Shown: positions 16,090 to 24,920, counted from the stretch's first letter. The stretch is 64,000 nt of DNA from Streptomyces hygroscopicus (GCF_026168105.1 NZ_LBMW01000019.1:1-64000); one strand, 5' to 3'. Numbers and translations: made by a program. Notes: generated by a model not told the origin, from the sequence alone.

Positions 16090-16473
16090 ATGCCGTACCT
16101 AGTGATGATCGACCGCGGCTATCGAGGCACGGCCGAGGCCCAGTTCTTCGACACGCTCTACGGGATGCTGACGTTCGGCGAGCAACTGGGCGGGCTCGAC
16201 GTCGTCCTGCGCGGCTCCGCGGTCACCGCGGCGGTGGTCCCGGAGGGCGAGCGGCCCACCCTGCGGGTCGGCTCCCTGGTGCTGGAGAACCTGCCGGACC
16301 CCGCCGAGTCCGTACGCGCCTTGCTCGACGCCGGGCACGGTGTGGCCGTGGACGCGCCGGATCTGGCGGAGTTCGGCCTGGGCGCCGCGGATCTGCTGCC
16401 GGGTGTGCGATGCCTGGACACCACCCGGCTGGCGAACCGGTGGTCACAGTACGACGGGGTGTGGTTCCTGTGA
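16090..16473 (+). CDS. DsrF/TusC-like protein
   Basis: A 127-residue DsrE-fold protein. The DRGYRGTAEAQFFDTLYGML opening and the C-terminus LANRWSQYDGVWFL match TusC/DsrF, which begins with a similar G-T-A helix region and ends in NYDVILRF. The site where TusC has a Cys (VCAASLRERG) reads AVDAPDLAEFG, so it has no Cys there; a single Cys108 lies nearer the end. It completes a DsrH-DsrE-DsrF trio in consecutive genes. The 3' end overlaps the next gene by GTGA. Confidence 0.7.
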   Translation: MPYLVMIDRGYRGTAEAQFFDTLYGMLTFGEQLGGLDVVLRGSAVTAAVVPEGERPTLRVGSLVLENLPDPAESVRALLDAGHGVAVDAPDLAEFGLGAADLLPGVRCLDTTRLANRWSQYDGVWFL

Positions 16474-16976
16474 CCGGCACATCCACGGCCCCGAGGACCG
16501 GGGCCGCACCGAAGACGTACGTCCGTCCGCTCGACGCCGTCGACACGATCGACTCGGTCGAGACCGTCGGCGAACCGGGCGCGGACGCACGGCTGTTGGT
16601 CCGCGCCCGGAAGACCGTCACCGCGTCCGACCCGTACATGGCCGGGCACTTCCCGGTCGTCACGCTGTATCCGGCGGTCTTCTTCCTGGAAGGAGTGCGC
16701 CAGTGCGTCGGCCTGGTGCTCGCGCACTCTCCCCGTCTGAACGCCCATGTGTGGGGCGATCACCAGGACGACTGGCTGGAGATCGACTCGCTGCGCTCGC
16801 TGCGTGTCCTCAAGCCCATGCGCGACGGTGACGCACTGCAGCTGGAGATCTCCGTCAGTGCTGACGACCGCCCCGGTGCGGTGCGCGCGAAGGTGGACTG
16901 CCGCCGGGGCGGGCCGACCGGGCCGCTGGTCGTGCAGGCGACCGTCGCCCTCGTCCGTGGCGGAGGTGCCGTGTGA
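16470..16976 (+). CDS. FabZ-like hotdog dehydratase, subunit with GHFP and Glu
   Basis: A 168-residue hotdog protein. DPYMAGHFPVVTLYPAVFFLEGVRQ carries both residues FabZ uses for dehydration: the His of GHFP (about residue 57) and the Glu of FLEGVRQ (about 71). It should remove water from the 3-hydroxyacyl-ACP made by the ketoreductase, giving the enoyl units of a polyene. The next gene is a second hotdog protein lacking the GHFP His, so the two probably work as a heterodimer, as reported for the aryl-polyene dehydratases (recalled). The GTG start overlaps the upstream stop. Confidence 0.85.
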   Translation: MTGTSTAPRTGAAPKTYVRPLDAVDTIDSVETVGEPGADARLLVRARKTVTASDPYMAGHFPVVTLYPAVFFLEGVRQCVGLVLAHSPRLNAHVWGDHQDDWLEIDSLRSLRVLKPMRDGDALQLEISVSADDRPGAVRAKVDCRRGGPTGPLVVQATVALVRGGGAV

Positions 16977-17461
16977 AGCTCGGGTACTCCGACATTCTCC
17001 GCCTGCTCCCCGTGGCACACCCCCTGGTCCTGGTGGACCGGGTGTCCGTCCTGGAGCCGGGCGTCGGGATCGTCGCGCACAAGGCGGTCAGCGGGAGCGA
17101 GCCCTGCTACCAGGCCCTCGCCCCCGGGCTGACCGCCGAGCGGTACGCCTTTCCGCGCTCACTCGTCGTCGAGTCGTTCGGCCAGGCGGCGGCGCTGCTG
17201 TGGCTCGGCACCGAGCAGTGGAACGAGCGTCGCGGAGGCGGCGAAGAAGGGCTGCCGATGCTCGGCCGGCTGCGCGACTGCCGATTCCACGGTGGTGTGA
17301 TGCCCGGGGAGACGCTGGAGCACACTGTGCGGCTCGAACGCTCGGTCCAGGGCAATGCGTTCATGTCCGGCGAAAGCCGCGTCGGCGACCGGACGGTGCT
17401 CACGGTCGGCTCGCTTCTGGCCGTCGAGCGGCAGTTGTCGAGCGTCCTCGCAAACCGGTGA
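16973..17461 (+). CDS. FabZ-like hotdog protein lacking the GHFP histidine
   Basis: A 162-residue hotdog protein. The N-terminus LLPVAHPLVLVDRVSVLEPG is the typical FabZ substrate-tunnel start, and VVESFGQAAALLW keeps the Glu-containing helix. Between them AERYAFPRS stands where GHFP should be, so the catalytic His is absent. It is probably the structural or substrate-binding partner of the preceding gene, to which it is coupled by GTGA. It is the last gene of the PKS operon. An opposite-strand reading frame of the regulator gene runs across its second half. Confidence 0.82.
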   Translation: MKLGYSDILRLLPVAHPLVLVDRVSVLEPGVGIVAHKAVSGSEPCYQALAPGLTAERYAFPRSLVVESFGQAAALLWLGTEQWNERRGGGEEGLPMLGRLRDCRFHGGVMPGETLEHTVRLERSVQGNAFMSGESRVGDRTVLTVGSLLAVERQLSSVLANR

Positions 17462-18973
17462 AGTCGTACGCCCGACGGATACACCCTTGGCACGATGCGG
17501 AGCCCGCTGATGACCCCAGGAGCTCGCGGTGGACGCGGGCGGCAGCGTGATGCCCTCGGTCTCGGCGCGCTCCCTGGCGTAGTCGAGCAGCAGGTCGCAC
17601 AGGACGTACCGGTCCCGGACCGCGGGCTCGATCAGGTTCTCCGCCGCGATCTGGTTGAGCAGCCGACGTGCCTCGTCGACCCCGATTCCCCCGAGTTCGG
17701 CACTGTTCTCCACGCTGACCTCGGTCCGGCCGGCCAGGCCGAGGATGCAGAGCAGGCGTTGGGCCCGCGGGGCGAGCAGCCGGCAGGAGGCGTCGAACGC
17801 CCCACGCACCGTGTCGTGCTCGTCCCCGTCGATGGCGAGCGCGGTCATCCGGTCGCCCCTGCCGAATTCGGCGGCGTACGCACGGACGTCCTGATGAGGG
17901 CGGTCGGCGAGGGTGGCTCCGGCGATCCTCAGCGCGAGAGGCAGGTGCATGCACAGCCGGGCGATCTCGTCCAGGGCCTCGACGTCGGCCGCGCCCAACT
18001 CCCGGCCGACGGCCTGCGCGAGCACACGGCGGGACGCGGCCGGGGAGAGCGGGGCGAGCAGCAGGCGGTGTGCTCCGTCCCTGGCGACGAGGCCGGACAG
18101 CCGGTTACGGCTGGTGATGACCGCCAGGCACTGGGAGTCACCGGGCAGCAGCGGGCGCACCTGGGCGGTGTCGAGCACGTCGTCGAGGACGATGAGTACA
18201 CGTCGGTCGGCCAGCAGCGAGCGATAGCTGCCGATCTGCGATTCGATGTCGCTCGGGATGTCGCCGTCCGCCATGCCCAGACCCCGCAGCAGGATGGTCA
18301 GGGCCTGCTCGGGCCGCATCGGGTTGGGCCGGGACCCGCGCAGGTCGAGATGGATCTGGCCGTCGGGGAAACGACCGGCGATCCGTCGCGCCCACCACAC
18401 CGCCAGAGCTGTCTTGCCCACTCCGGCCATACCCGAGACCACGGTGACCGGCACGGTACAGCCACGGCGCTCCCTCTGCATGTCGAGCACCGCGAGGTCG
18501 AATTCACGACCCACCAGAGTGGGCGGCGACGCGGGCAGTTGCTGCGGGGGAGCGGTCACCGCGCCCGCCTGTCGGTTCGGCTGATCCACGGGGGCGGGCT
18601 CGTCCCGGCACACGTCAAACTCCTTCCGGCGGGTGGCCGTTGCGCTCAGCTGCCGCCAGACGGTGAGCCAGTCCTCGACGGCTACGGCGATCTCGGACTC
18701 CGCCGAACCGCGGTGCTTCAGACAGGCGGAGACGAATGCCTCGACAAAGTCCGACCGCGGCACCCGGGTTCCCCGCAGGATGTTGGACACGGTGCTGCGC
18801 GGCAGAGCGTCGATCTCGTCGCCGTTGGCTGCCTGGGCCTTTCCCGCCAGTTGCTGCAGTCGGCGCAGCGAAGGCTGGCCGACCCACAACCGCAGATCGC
18901 GCAGCCGCCGAACGAAGTCGTCAGAAGATTCCGGTGTCTCGGATATGAGCTCACGAGAATGGTCGCTGAACAT
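17159..18973 (-). CDS. HTH + NB-ARC ATPase transcriptional regulator, C-terminus probably truncated
   Basis: The 604-codon frame has an N-terminal helix-turn-helix-like region (LPRSTVSNILRGTRVP, about residues 57-72) and an NB-ARC ATPase: Walker A GMAGVGKTAL near 184, Walker B RVLIVLDDV, ITSRNRL and LPLALRIAGA. A winged-helix segment ends at LCDLLLDYARERAE (about 480). Such AfsR-related proteins normally continue with a long TPR domain. Here the last 120 or so codons read antisense to the hotdog dehydratase and look like nothing, so the true gene probably lost its 3' end near 17480 and reads on to a chance stop at 17159. ATG 18973 has AGGGGGA five bases upstream. Likely a cluster regulator, possibly inactive or altered. 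Confidence 0.75.
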   Translation of the reverse strand: MFSDHSRELISETPESSDDFVRRLRDLRLWVGQPSLRRLQQLAGKAQAANGDEIDALPRSTVSNILRGTRVPRSDFVEAFVSACLKHRGSAESEIAVAVEDWLTVWRQLSATATRRKEFDVCRDEPAPVDQPNRQAGAVTAPPQQLPASPPTLVGREFDLAVLDMQRERRGCTVPVTVVSGMAGVGKTALAVWWARRIAGRFPDGQIHLDLRGSRPNPMRPEQALTILLRGLGMADGDIPSDIESQIGSYRSLLADRRVLIVLDDVLDTAQVRPLLPGDSQCLAVITSRNRLSGLVARDGAHRLLLAPLSPAASRRVLAQAVGRELGAADVEALDEIARLCMHLPLALRIAGATLADRPHQDVRAYAAEFGRGDRMTALAIDGDEHDTVRGAFDASCRLLAPRAQRLLCILGLAGRTEVSVENSAELGGIGVDEARRLLNQIAAENLIEPAVRDRYVLCDLLLDYARERAETEGITLPPASTASSWGHQRAPHRAKGVSVGRTTSPVCEDARQLPLDGQKRADREHRPVADAAFAGHERIALDRAFEPHSVLQRLPGHHTTVESAVAQPAEHRQPFFAASATLVPLLGAEPQQRRRLAERLDDE

Positions 18974-19151
18974 GCGGTTCCCCCTGGATGTGCCGATCGG
19001 CCGTCGAACACCACGAGAACACCGAGCGGCGGGTCACGGCTGTCCGACCTGATGACCGAGAAAGAGTCGATCTGTGGATCAAAGAACGTCTAACGCAGCA
19101 CCGCATCGTCGGACGCAAGTGGAACAGAAGCAGAAACCCGGAGGTCTACTC

Positions 19152-19637
19152 ATGTCCACCAATTTCGGTCCCATCGCCAAGAAGTGGGGATATCTGGCGT
19201 GTGGATGGGGTGTCCTTTTTGCGGGACTGCATTACTACTGGGCGGTTGGTGGCCAAAGGTGGCTGAACGTTTCCGCCGGAGAGAGGCTCGCGGCCGAACG
19301 CCCTGCCTGGTTCGTCATCACCGGTCTGTGGGGCGTCGGCACCCTCTGTCTCGTCGGCGCACTGCTGGGCCTGCTGCTCACCAGGCCCCGGCCGCACAGG
19401 CACCTTCGCCGGATCATGCGGTGGCTCGGCTGGGGTGTCTGTGGTCTCCTGCTCGTACGTGGTCTCACGATCGAGGTCCTGCTGCTGACCGATGTCACAC
19501 ACATGGACGCCGATGTGAGCGCGTCGCAGCGCGCCTGGACGCTCGCCCTGTGGAACCCTTGGTTCATCGCGGGCGGCCTTGCCTTCGGCCTCGCCGCCCA
19601 CCACTTCGGTCGCGCCCATCGAACCCCCGTCTCATGA
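19152..19637 (+). CDS. DUF3995-like four-helix membrane protein
   Basis: A 161-residue integral membrane protein with about four hydrophobic segments: WGYLACGWGVLFAGLHYYW, TGLWGVGTLCLVGALLGLLL, WLGWGVCGLLLVRGLTIEVL, and NPWFIAGGLAFGLAA. The pattern and size resemble the DUF3995 family, whose function is unknown to me. The ATG at 19152 has GGAGG seven bases before it; the longer frame from 19074 has no such site. It is divergent from the regulator and stands alone. Confidence 0.7.
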   Translation: MSTNFGPIAKKWGYLACGWGVLFAGLHYYWAVGGQRWLNVSAGERLAAERPAWFVITGLWGVGTLCLVGALLGLLLTRPRPHRHLRRIMRWLGWGVCGLLLVRGLTIEVLLLTDVTHMDADVSASQRAWTLALWNPWFIAGGLAFGLAAHHFGRAHRTPVS

Positions 19638-19975
19638 ATGCACCCCCGTCCGTTCGCACGGTTCCTCTGCGCCCACCGCGGGGCGCGCGCCCGGATCATC
19701 TACGTACGTTGACGGTATCGCCAACTCCTGGGCTGCCGTGCCGTCTTGCGTTGCTCTGCAACCTACCACCCGGGACCCCATTGGCATCAACGCACGTTTA
19801 TGATTACCTCGGAGTGTCGGTGCCCGAGCCGAAGATCGCTGACTGATCCGGTCCGTCCTCGGCTGTGGCGGCGTCGGGCCAGTGGCCCGGTGCCGTCCTG
19901 GACCGCGCCCGCCGGGTCGGGTCCCGCACCCGTCCAGTACTGTGTTGGGTCGTCCCGCCTGACGAAGGAGCCGTG
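19638..19975. other. 338-bp intergenic stretch, nothing recognised
   Basis: Between the membrane protein and the XRE regulator no coding potential, hairpin or repeat was recognised. The promoter of the XRE module presumably lies here. Confidence 0.5.
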
Positions 19976-20446
19976 ATGGCCAGTGCCGACCAGACCGCTG
20001 GTCACGGCCGACCTGAAGATCTGGCCGGCCGCGTCCAGCGGTTGATCGAGCTCAGGACTCCCGAAGGTGGCAAACGGCCCTCGTACGACCAGATCGCCCG
20101 GGTCATCAACGAGGCCGCGGGCAAGAACGTCATCTCCGGCGCCTACATCTGGGAACTGGCCACGGGGAAGGCCACGAATCCCCGCATCCATCATCTGGAG
20201 GCGCTGGCGGGCTGGGGAGGTACGGACGTCCGGTACTTCTTCGACGACGAGTACGCCGCCCGTGTCGAACCCCAGCTCGATCTGTTGTGGAGGCTCAAGG
20301 CGAGCGGCGTGCTCAATGTGGCCCTACGGGCCCAGGGCCTCTCCGACGCCAGCCGCGACCAGGTCGGCATCATGGTCGACCACCTCCGCAGACTCGAAGG
20401 GCTGAAGGAGTCGGACGGCTCCCCGGCCCCACCGTCGCAGAGTTGA
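19976..20446 (+). CDS. XRE-family helix-turn-helix regulator
   Basis: A 156-residue protein with a lambda-repressor-like HTH in its first half (RPSYDQIARVINEAAG...ISGAYIWELATGKATNP), followed by a Tyr-rich spacer and a C-terminal helix pair (LRAQGLSDASRDQVGIMVDHLRRLEGL). A GAAGGAG five bases before the ATG at 19976 supports the start. It begins a run of four rightward genes (XRE, ImmA/IrrE, MAB_1171c-like, PAP2-like); in related systems the metalloprotease cleaves the XRE repressor. Confidence 0.88.
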   Translation: MASADQTAGHGRPEDLAGRVQRLIELRTPEGGKRPSYDQIARVINEAAGKNVISGAYIWELATGKATNPRIHHLEALAGWGGTDVRYFFDDEYAARVEPQLDLLWRLKASGVLNVALRAQGLSDASRDQVGIMVDHLRRLEGLKESDGSPAPPSQS

Positions 20447-20510
20447 TCGCGCCGACCCTTGTTACCCTTGCGCCCGGTGCACGGCACCTTGCTCAAGGGG
20501 GAACGGTCGT

Positions 20511-21062
20511 ATGGGGTGGCATGCTCTTCGCAATCTGCGCGAGCAACGAGAGCTCCGGAAGCAGTGCCAGGCCAAACTGCGTGAACTTGATCTGACACTT
20601 CCGGCTCCCTTCTCCCTCGATGTCTTACTGAACGACCTTCAGGAGCGCCGCGGGCGACGCCTGTTCCTGCACCCGTGGAACGACGCCCTGCCCAGCGGGG
20701 GACTGTGCGGAGCCTGGCTCAGCACTAGCGACGCCGACCACGTCTACTTCGCCGCCAACACCTCGCAGACGCATCAGCGGCACATCGTGCTGCACGAGAT
20801 CGCTCACATGCTGTGGGGCCATGAACTGGTGCCGGACGCCGCGGGTCTTGCCCACCTTTTCCCCGATCTCGACCCGCAAACCGTGCTGCAGGCGCTGCTG
20901 TTGCAACGCGCCGGCTATGCCGAGAAACAGGAACAGCAGGCTGAAATGACGGCAAGCCTGCTCGGCGAGAGCGTGGATCGGCTGAGCGCCTCGAGCGGGC
21001 TTCCCGGCTCCCTCGGACGTCTCCAGGATGCCCTGGGCGGACACGAGGCGGAGAAGCGATGA
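20511..21062 (+). CDS. ImmA/IrrE-type metallopeptidase
   Basis: A 183-residue protein with the zinc-protease motif VLHEIAHMLWGHE (HExxH, about residues 97-101) of the ImmA/IrrE (DUF955) family. Members cleave XRE-type repressors and relieve repression. The neighbouring XRE gene, 64 bp upstream, is the natural target. The C-terminal half is Leu/Gln-rich helical. The 3' end overlaps the next gene by 4 bases (ATGA). Confidence 0.9.
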   Translation: MGWHALRNLREQRELRKQCQAKLRELDLTLPAPFSLDVLLNDLQERRGRRLFLHPWNDALPSGGLCGAWLSTSDADHVYFAANTSQTHQRHIVLHEIAHMLWGHELVPDAAGLAHLFPDLDPQTVLQALLLQRAGYAEKQEQQAEMTASLLGESVDRLSASSGLPGSLGRLQDALGGHEAEKR

Positions 21063-22297
21063 CGTCCGGCATATGGAAGGCGGCCACGCCCCTGCTGCTG
21101 TGGGCCGCGGTGTTCTGGCGCGTCCCGAAAGCGGTGCGCTCGCCCCGCCAACGCCCCCTGACCGTCGCCTTCCTGGCCCTGGCCGTCGTCATGACGCTCG
21201 GCGTGGAAGGCGTGGCGAGGACCGTCGACGATACGGTGAACGTCGCCGCGGCATCCACGCTCTTCAAACACCTGAGCGGTCTCGTGGCTGCGAGCGCGGT
21301 GATCGAATTCATCGCGCAGATGGCCGGTGAGCCCGAGGGGCGACGTGCCCGGCGCATCCGACATGTCCTCGCGGTCGTCACCGGCATCATCATGTCCGCT
21401 GCCTTCCCCTTCCTTCCGCGGAGCGACAACGGCGATTTCCTGATGGACACCAGCGGAAGCTTCCCGGCTCCCGTCTACTGGGGCGTGTGGCTCATGTACT
21501 TGGCCACCGCTTTGGGCATGGCGACCAACCTGTGCTGGAAACAGGCCCGCCAGGCGCCTGCCGGACGGCTGCGCCTCGGTCTCGGGCTCGTCGGCTCCGG
21601 GACGGCAGTGGGCCTGCTGTACGTGGCCAACCAAATGTCGTTCGTCCTCTTGCACTTCGCGGCGCACCGGTCGCCCTTCTCCAGCGCCACGACGATACTG
21701 ATCACCAATCTGCTGCTGAACGCCTCACTGCTGCTGATCCTGACCGGTACCACGCTGCCCGCCGAAGCCGTCGGCTCTGCCGCCCGGGTGCTGGGCGACT
21801 ACCGGGCCCTGTGGGACCTCTACCCTTTGTGGAAGGCCCTCAGCGAGGCCAACCCGACGGTCGTCCTGGGAACCGATGTCGGTCGTCATCGCTCCCTGCT
21901 GAACATCCGCGACACCCGCTTGCGCCTGTACCGGCGCGTCATCGAGATCCGCGACTGCGCCCTGGCGCTGCAGGAACACACTCCCGCAGGCACCGAAGCG
22001 GCAGCCCGCGGCGCGGCACAGGAGAAAGGTCTGTCCGGGCCGGATGCCGAAGCGTTCGTGGACGCGTTCCGTCTGGCCTCGGCCCTCAACGCCAAGAACC
22101 AGGGAATCAGCATCACCGATACCCGCCCCGACAGCCCCGGCGACATGACCAGTTTGAGCGAGGAAGTCCGCTGGCTCCGCATGGTCTCCCAGGCATTCCT
22201 CAGCCCGGACATGCGGGAAATTGCTCAACTTGCACCCACCGACCCCGTCCAGAGAAGCGGCCATGCCCACGCATACCCCCAGACTCCCCGTCGATGA
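21059..22297 (+). CDS. MAB_1171c-like polytopic membrane protein
   Basis: A 412-residue protein with about seven hydrophobic segments in the first 250 residues (for example PLLLWAAVFWRV, TVAFLALAVVMTLGVEGVA, ILITNLLLNASLLLILTG) and then a soluble C-terminal domain (VLGDYRALWDLYPLWKALS, RLRLYRRVIEIRDCALAL). The layout is that of the MAB_1171c family of putative transporters that often follow XRE and ImmA/IrrE genes in actinomycetes. The substrate is unknown. It is coupled by ATGA to the metallopeptidase gene, which suggests membrane sensing or signalling in the same module (inference). Confidence 0.8.
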   Translation: MTSGIWKAATPLLLWAAVFWRVPKAVRSPRQRPLTVAFLALAVVMTLGVEGVARTVDDTVNVAAASTLFKHLSGLVAASAVIEFIAQMAGEPEGRRARRIRHVLAVVTGIIMSAAFPFLPRSDNGDFLMDTSGSFPAPVYWGVWLMYLATALGMATNLCWKQARQAPAGRLRLGLGLVGSGTAVGLLYVANQMSFVLLHFAAHRSPFSSATTILITNLLLNASLLLILTGTTLPAEAVGSAARVLGDYRALWDLYPLWKALSEANPTVVLGTDVGRHRSLLNIRDTRLRLYRRVIEIRDCALALQEHTPAGTEAAARGAAQEKGLSGPDAEAFVDAFRLASALNAKNQGISITDTRPDSPGDMTSLSEEVRWLRMVSQAFLSPDMREIAQLAPTDPVQRSGHAHAYPQTPRR

Positions 22298-22925
22298 CGC
22301 TCGCACAGACACCGACCGCGCCACCGAGACCACCGGCGCTGCCCCCGACACCGCCCGCCGGCTGGCGAAACTGATCACCGAGGTCCTAGCCCCGGGCATT
22401 CTCGTCGTGGTGATCCTGCTGGTGGTCGGCTGGCACAGCACGAGAACACTCTCCGGCCTCGGCTGGGGCCTGCTGGCTTCCCTGTTCTGCGGGATCATCC
22501 CCTACGGATTCATCATCGCGGGCGTGCGCCTCGGCCGCTGGACCGACCGGCACATCAAAATCCGTCAGCAGCGATTCGTTCCGCTCACGGTGACCATGGG
22601 CTCCGTGGTCGCGGGAATGCTCGCCCTCGTCGTGCTCGGCGCTCCACGCGAGATATTCGCCCTGGTGGTCGCCATGCTGGCGGGGCTGGCGGTCACCCTC
22701 ACCGTGACGAAATGGTGGAAGGTCTCGGTACACACCGCCGTGGCCGGCGGTGTCTCCGCGATCCTCATCCTCACCTATGGGATCGCCATGGTCTGGGCCT
22801 TCCCCGTCGTGGCGCTCACCGGGTGGTCCCGCGTCAAGCTCCGTGACCACACGCCTGCTCAGACGGTTGTCGGAACCATACTCGGCACCGTCACCGCCGC
22901 CACGGTCTTCACCCTCGTCCGCTGA
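22263..22925 (+). CDS. PAP2-like polytopic membrane protein
   Basis: A 220-residue membrane protein with about five hydrophobic segments (ILVVVILLVVGW, WGLLASLFCGIIPYGFIIAG, GSVVAGMLALVVLGA, EIFALVVAMLAGLAVTL, and two more). It contains the KWWKVSVHTAVAGG segment, reminiscent of PAP2 phosphatases (a His near an otherwise truncated SGH-type site), but the full KX6RP and SRxxxxxHxxxD set is not seen, so phosphatase activity is doubtful. The start is ATG 22263, overlapping the previous gene by 35 bases. It ends the XRE module. Confidence 0.6.
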   Translation: MPTHTPRLPVDDARTDTDRATETTGAAPDTARRLAKLITEVLAPGILVVVILLVVGWHSTRTLSGLGWGLLASLFCGIIPYGFIIAGVRLGRWTDRHIKIRQQRFVPLTVTMGSVVAGMLALVVLGAPREIFALVVAMLAGLAVTLTVTKWWKVSVHTAVAGGVSAILILTYGIAMVWAFPVVALTGWSRVKLRDHTPAQTVVGTILGTVTAATVFTLVR

Positions 22926-22945
22926 CAGCGAGGTGAGAGAGCCGC

Positions 22946-24771
22946 ATGTTCACCACCCGGCCCACCCTCCAGGGCACCTTCGGCATGGTGTCCTCCACCC
23001 ACTGGCTGGCCTCCCAGTCGGCCATGGCCGTCCTGGAGGACGGCGGCACCGCGTACGACGCGGCCGTGGCGGGGGCGTTCGTGCTGCATGTCGTGGAGCC
23101 GCATCTGAACGGGCCCGCCGGCGAGGTTCCGATCCTCCTCGCCCCGGCGGACGGCGAGGTGCGGGTGCTGTGCGGGCAGGGCGTCGCGCCCGCCGGGGCC
23201 ACCATCGCCCACTACCGCGAACTCGGCCTGGACCTCGTACCCGGTACCGGGCCCCTCGCCGCGGCCGTCCCGGGCGCCTTCGACGCCTGGATGCTCGTGC
23301 TGCGCGACCACGGCACCAAACCCCTCACCGACGTGCTCAGGTACGCCATCGGCTACGCGGAGCACGGGCACGCGCCCGTGGAGCGCGTCGGCGAGACCGT
23401 CGAGAGCGTACGCAGGCTGTTCGAAACGGAGTGGACCTCGTCGGCCGAGGTGTACCTGCCGGGCGGCAGATCGCCCCGCCCCGGTGAGCTGCTCCGCAAT
23501 CCCGCGCTGGCCGCCACGTGGAAGCGGCTGCTCGCGGAGGTGTCCGGGGCGGGGGACAGGGTGGCGCAGATCGAGGCGGCCCGGGAGGTGTGGCGGTCCG
23601 GATTCATCGCCGAGGCGCTGGTGCGCCAGGCGGGGCGGCCCACCATGGACACCAGCGGCGCGCGCCACAGCGGCACCCTGATGGCCGCCGACCTGGCCGC
23701 CTGGTCCGCCGGTTACGAGACCCCGGTGACGTACGACTGGAACGGCTGGACCGTGTGCAAGGCGGGCCCCTGGAGCCAGGGACCGGTCCTGCTGCAGCAG
23801 CTCGCGCTGCTCCCGCCCGAGCTGCCGCGGTACGGGTCCGCGGACTACGTCCACCTGCTCATCGAGGGCTGCAAGCTCGCCATGGCCGACCGCGAGGCCT
23901 GGTACGGCGACGCGGCCGAGGTGCCGCTCGACGAGCTGCTGTCGGACGCGTACAACGCCGAGCGGCGGGCCCTCATCGGCGAGGCAGCGTCGTACGAGCT
24001 GCGCCCGGTGCCCCCGGCGGCCGCATCCCTCGCATGAGCGAGCACGCGTGTGTGGAGGCCGCCGACGACCCCGGCTTCGATCCCATGGGTGCCGGAGAAC
24101 CGACGGTCGGCAGGCGCCCGGGCCCTTCGGTGCCCGGCGAACCGGACGTCTCCGCCGACGGGGCCACCCGCGGCGACACCTGCCACCTCGACGTCGTCGA
24201 CCGCTGGGGCAACATGGTCGCGGCCACGCCGAGCGGCGGCTGGCTGCAGTCGAACCCGGTCGTGCCCGAGCTGGGCTTTCCGCTCGGCACGCGGCTCCAG
24301 ATGACCTGGCTCGAGGAGGGCCTGCCCAGTTCCCTGACGCCGGGGCGCCGCCCACGCACCACCCTCACCCCCTCGATCGCGCTGCGCGACGGGGTCCCGG
24401 TGCTGGCGTTCGGTACGCCCGGCGGTGACCAGCAGGACCAGTGGCAGCTGCACTTCTTGCTGGCGGCCGCCCTGCGCCCGTCCGTCCGCGGCGGCCTCGA
24501 CCTGCAGGGCGCCATCGACGCCCCGAACTGGCACAACGACAGCTTCCCGGGCTCCTTCCATCCGCGCGGCATGCGCCCGGGCAGCGTCACCGTCGAGTCC
24601 CGCATGGACCCCCGTGTGATCGAGGAACTGCGCCGCCGGGGCCACCGCGTCACGGTCGGCGAGGCCTGGTCAGAGGGTCGGCTGTGCGCGGTCGCCCGGG
24701 ACCCGGAGACGGGCGTGCTGTCCGCCGCGGCGAATCCGCGCGGGATGCAGGGGTACGCGGCCGGGCGGTGA
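22946..24771 (+). pseudogene. Gamma-glutamyltransferase family gene split by a -1 frameshift
   Basis: Two overlapping frames together make one gamma-glutamyltransferase-like Ntn hydrolase of about 608 codons. The first frame (22946-24037) has the large-subunit hallmarks: VSSTHWLASQSAMAVLEDGG, NGPAGEVPILLAP and RPTMDTSGARHSGTL. The second supplies the autocleavage Thr in RGDTCHLDVVDRWGNMV and the small subunit to 24771. The first frame goes off at ELRP near 24007 and ends 10 codons later, while the second frame picks up at once with GAPGGRIPRM, which is the expected continuation. One base therefore seems to be missing at about 24007. Alternatives are a sequencing error, a real mutation, or translational coupling at the ATGA 24034-24037. 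Confidence 0.8.
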
Positions 24772-24920
24772 ACCACGGCGCCCACACAGCAGCTGCGCGC
24801 CGGGAATCGCCGGGAACATGGCATATTTCCCGACCGACGCGGCCCGGTGTTCATGCCGATTCCACCCCGAGTACACCGGGCCGGTAGGGATTGTCAGCGG
24901 CGCGTGCTCTCATGGGAGCC

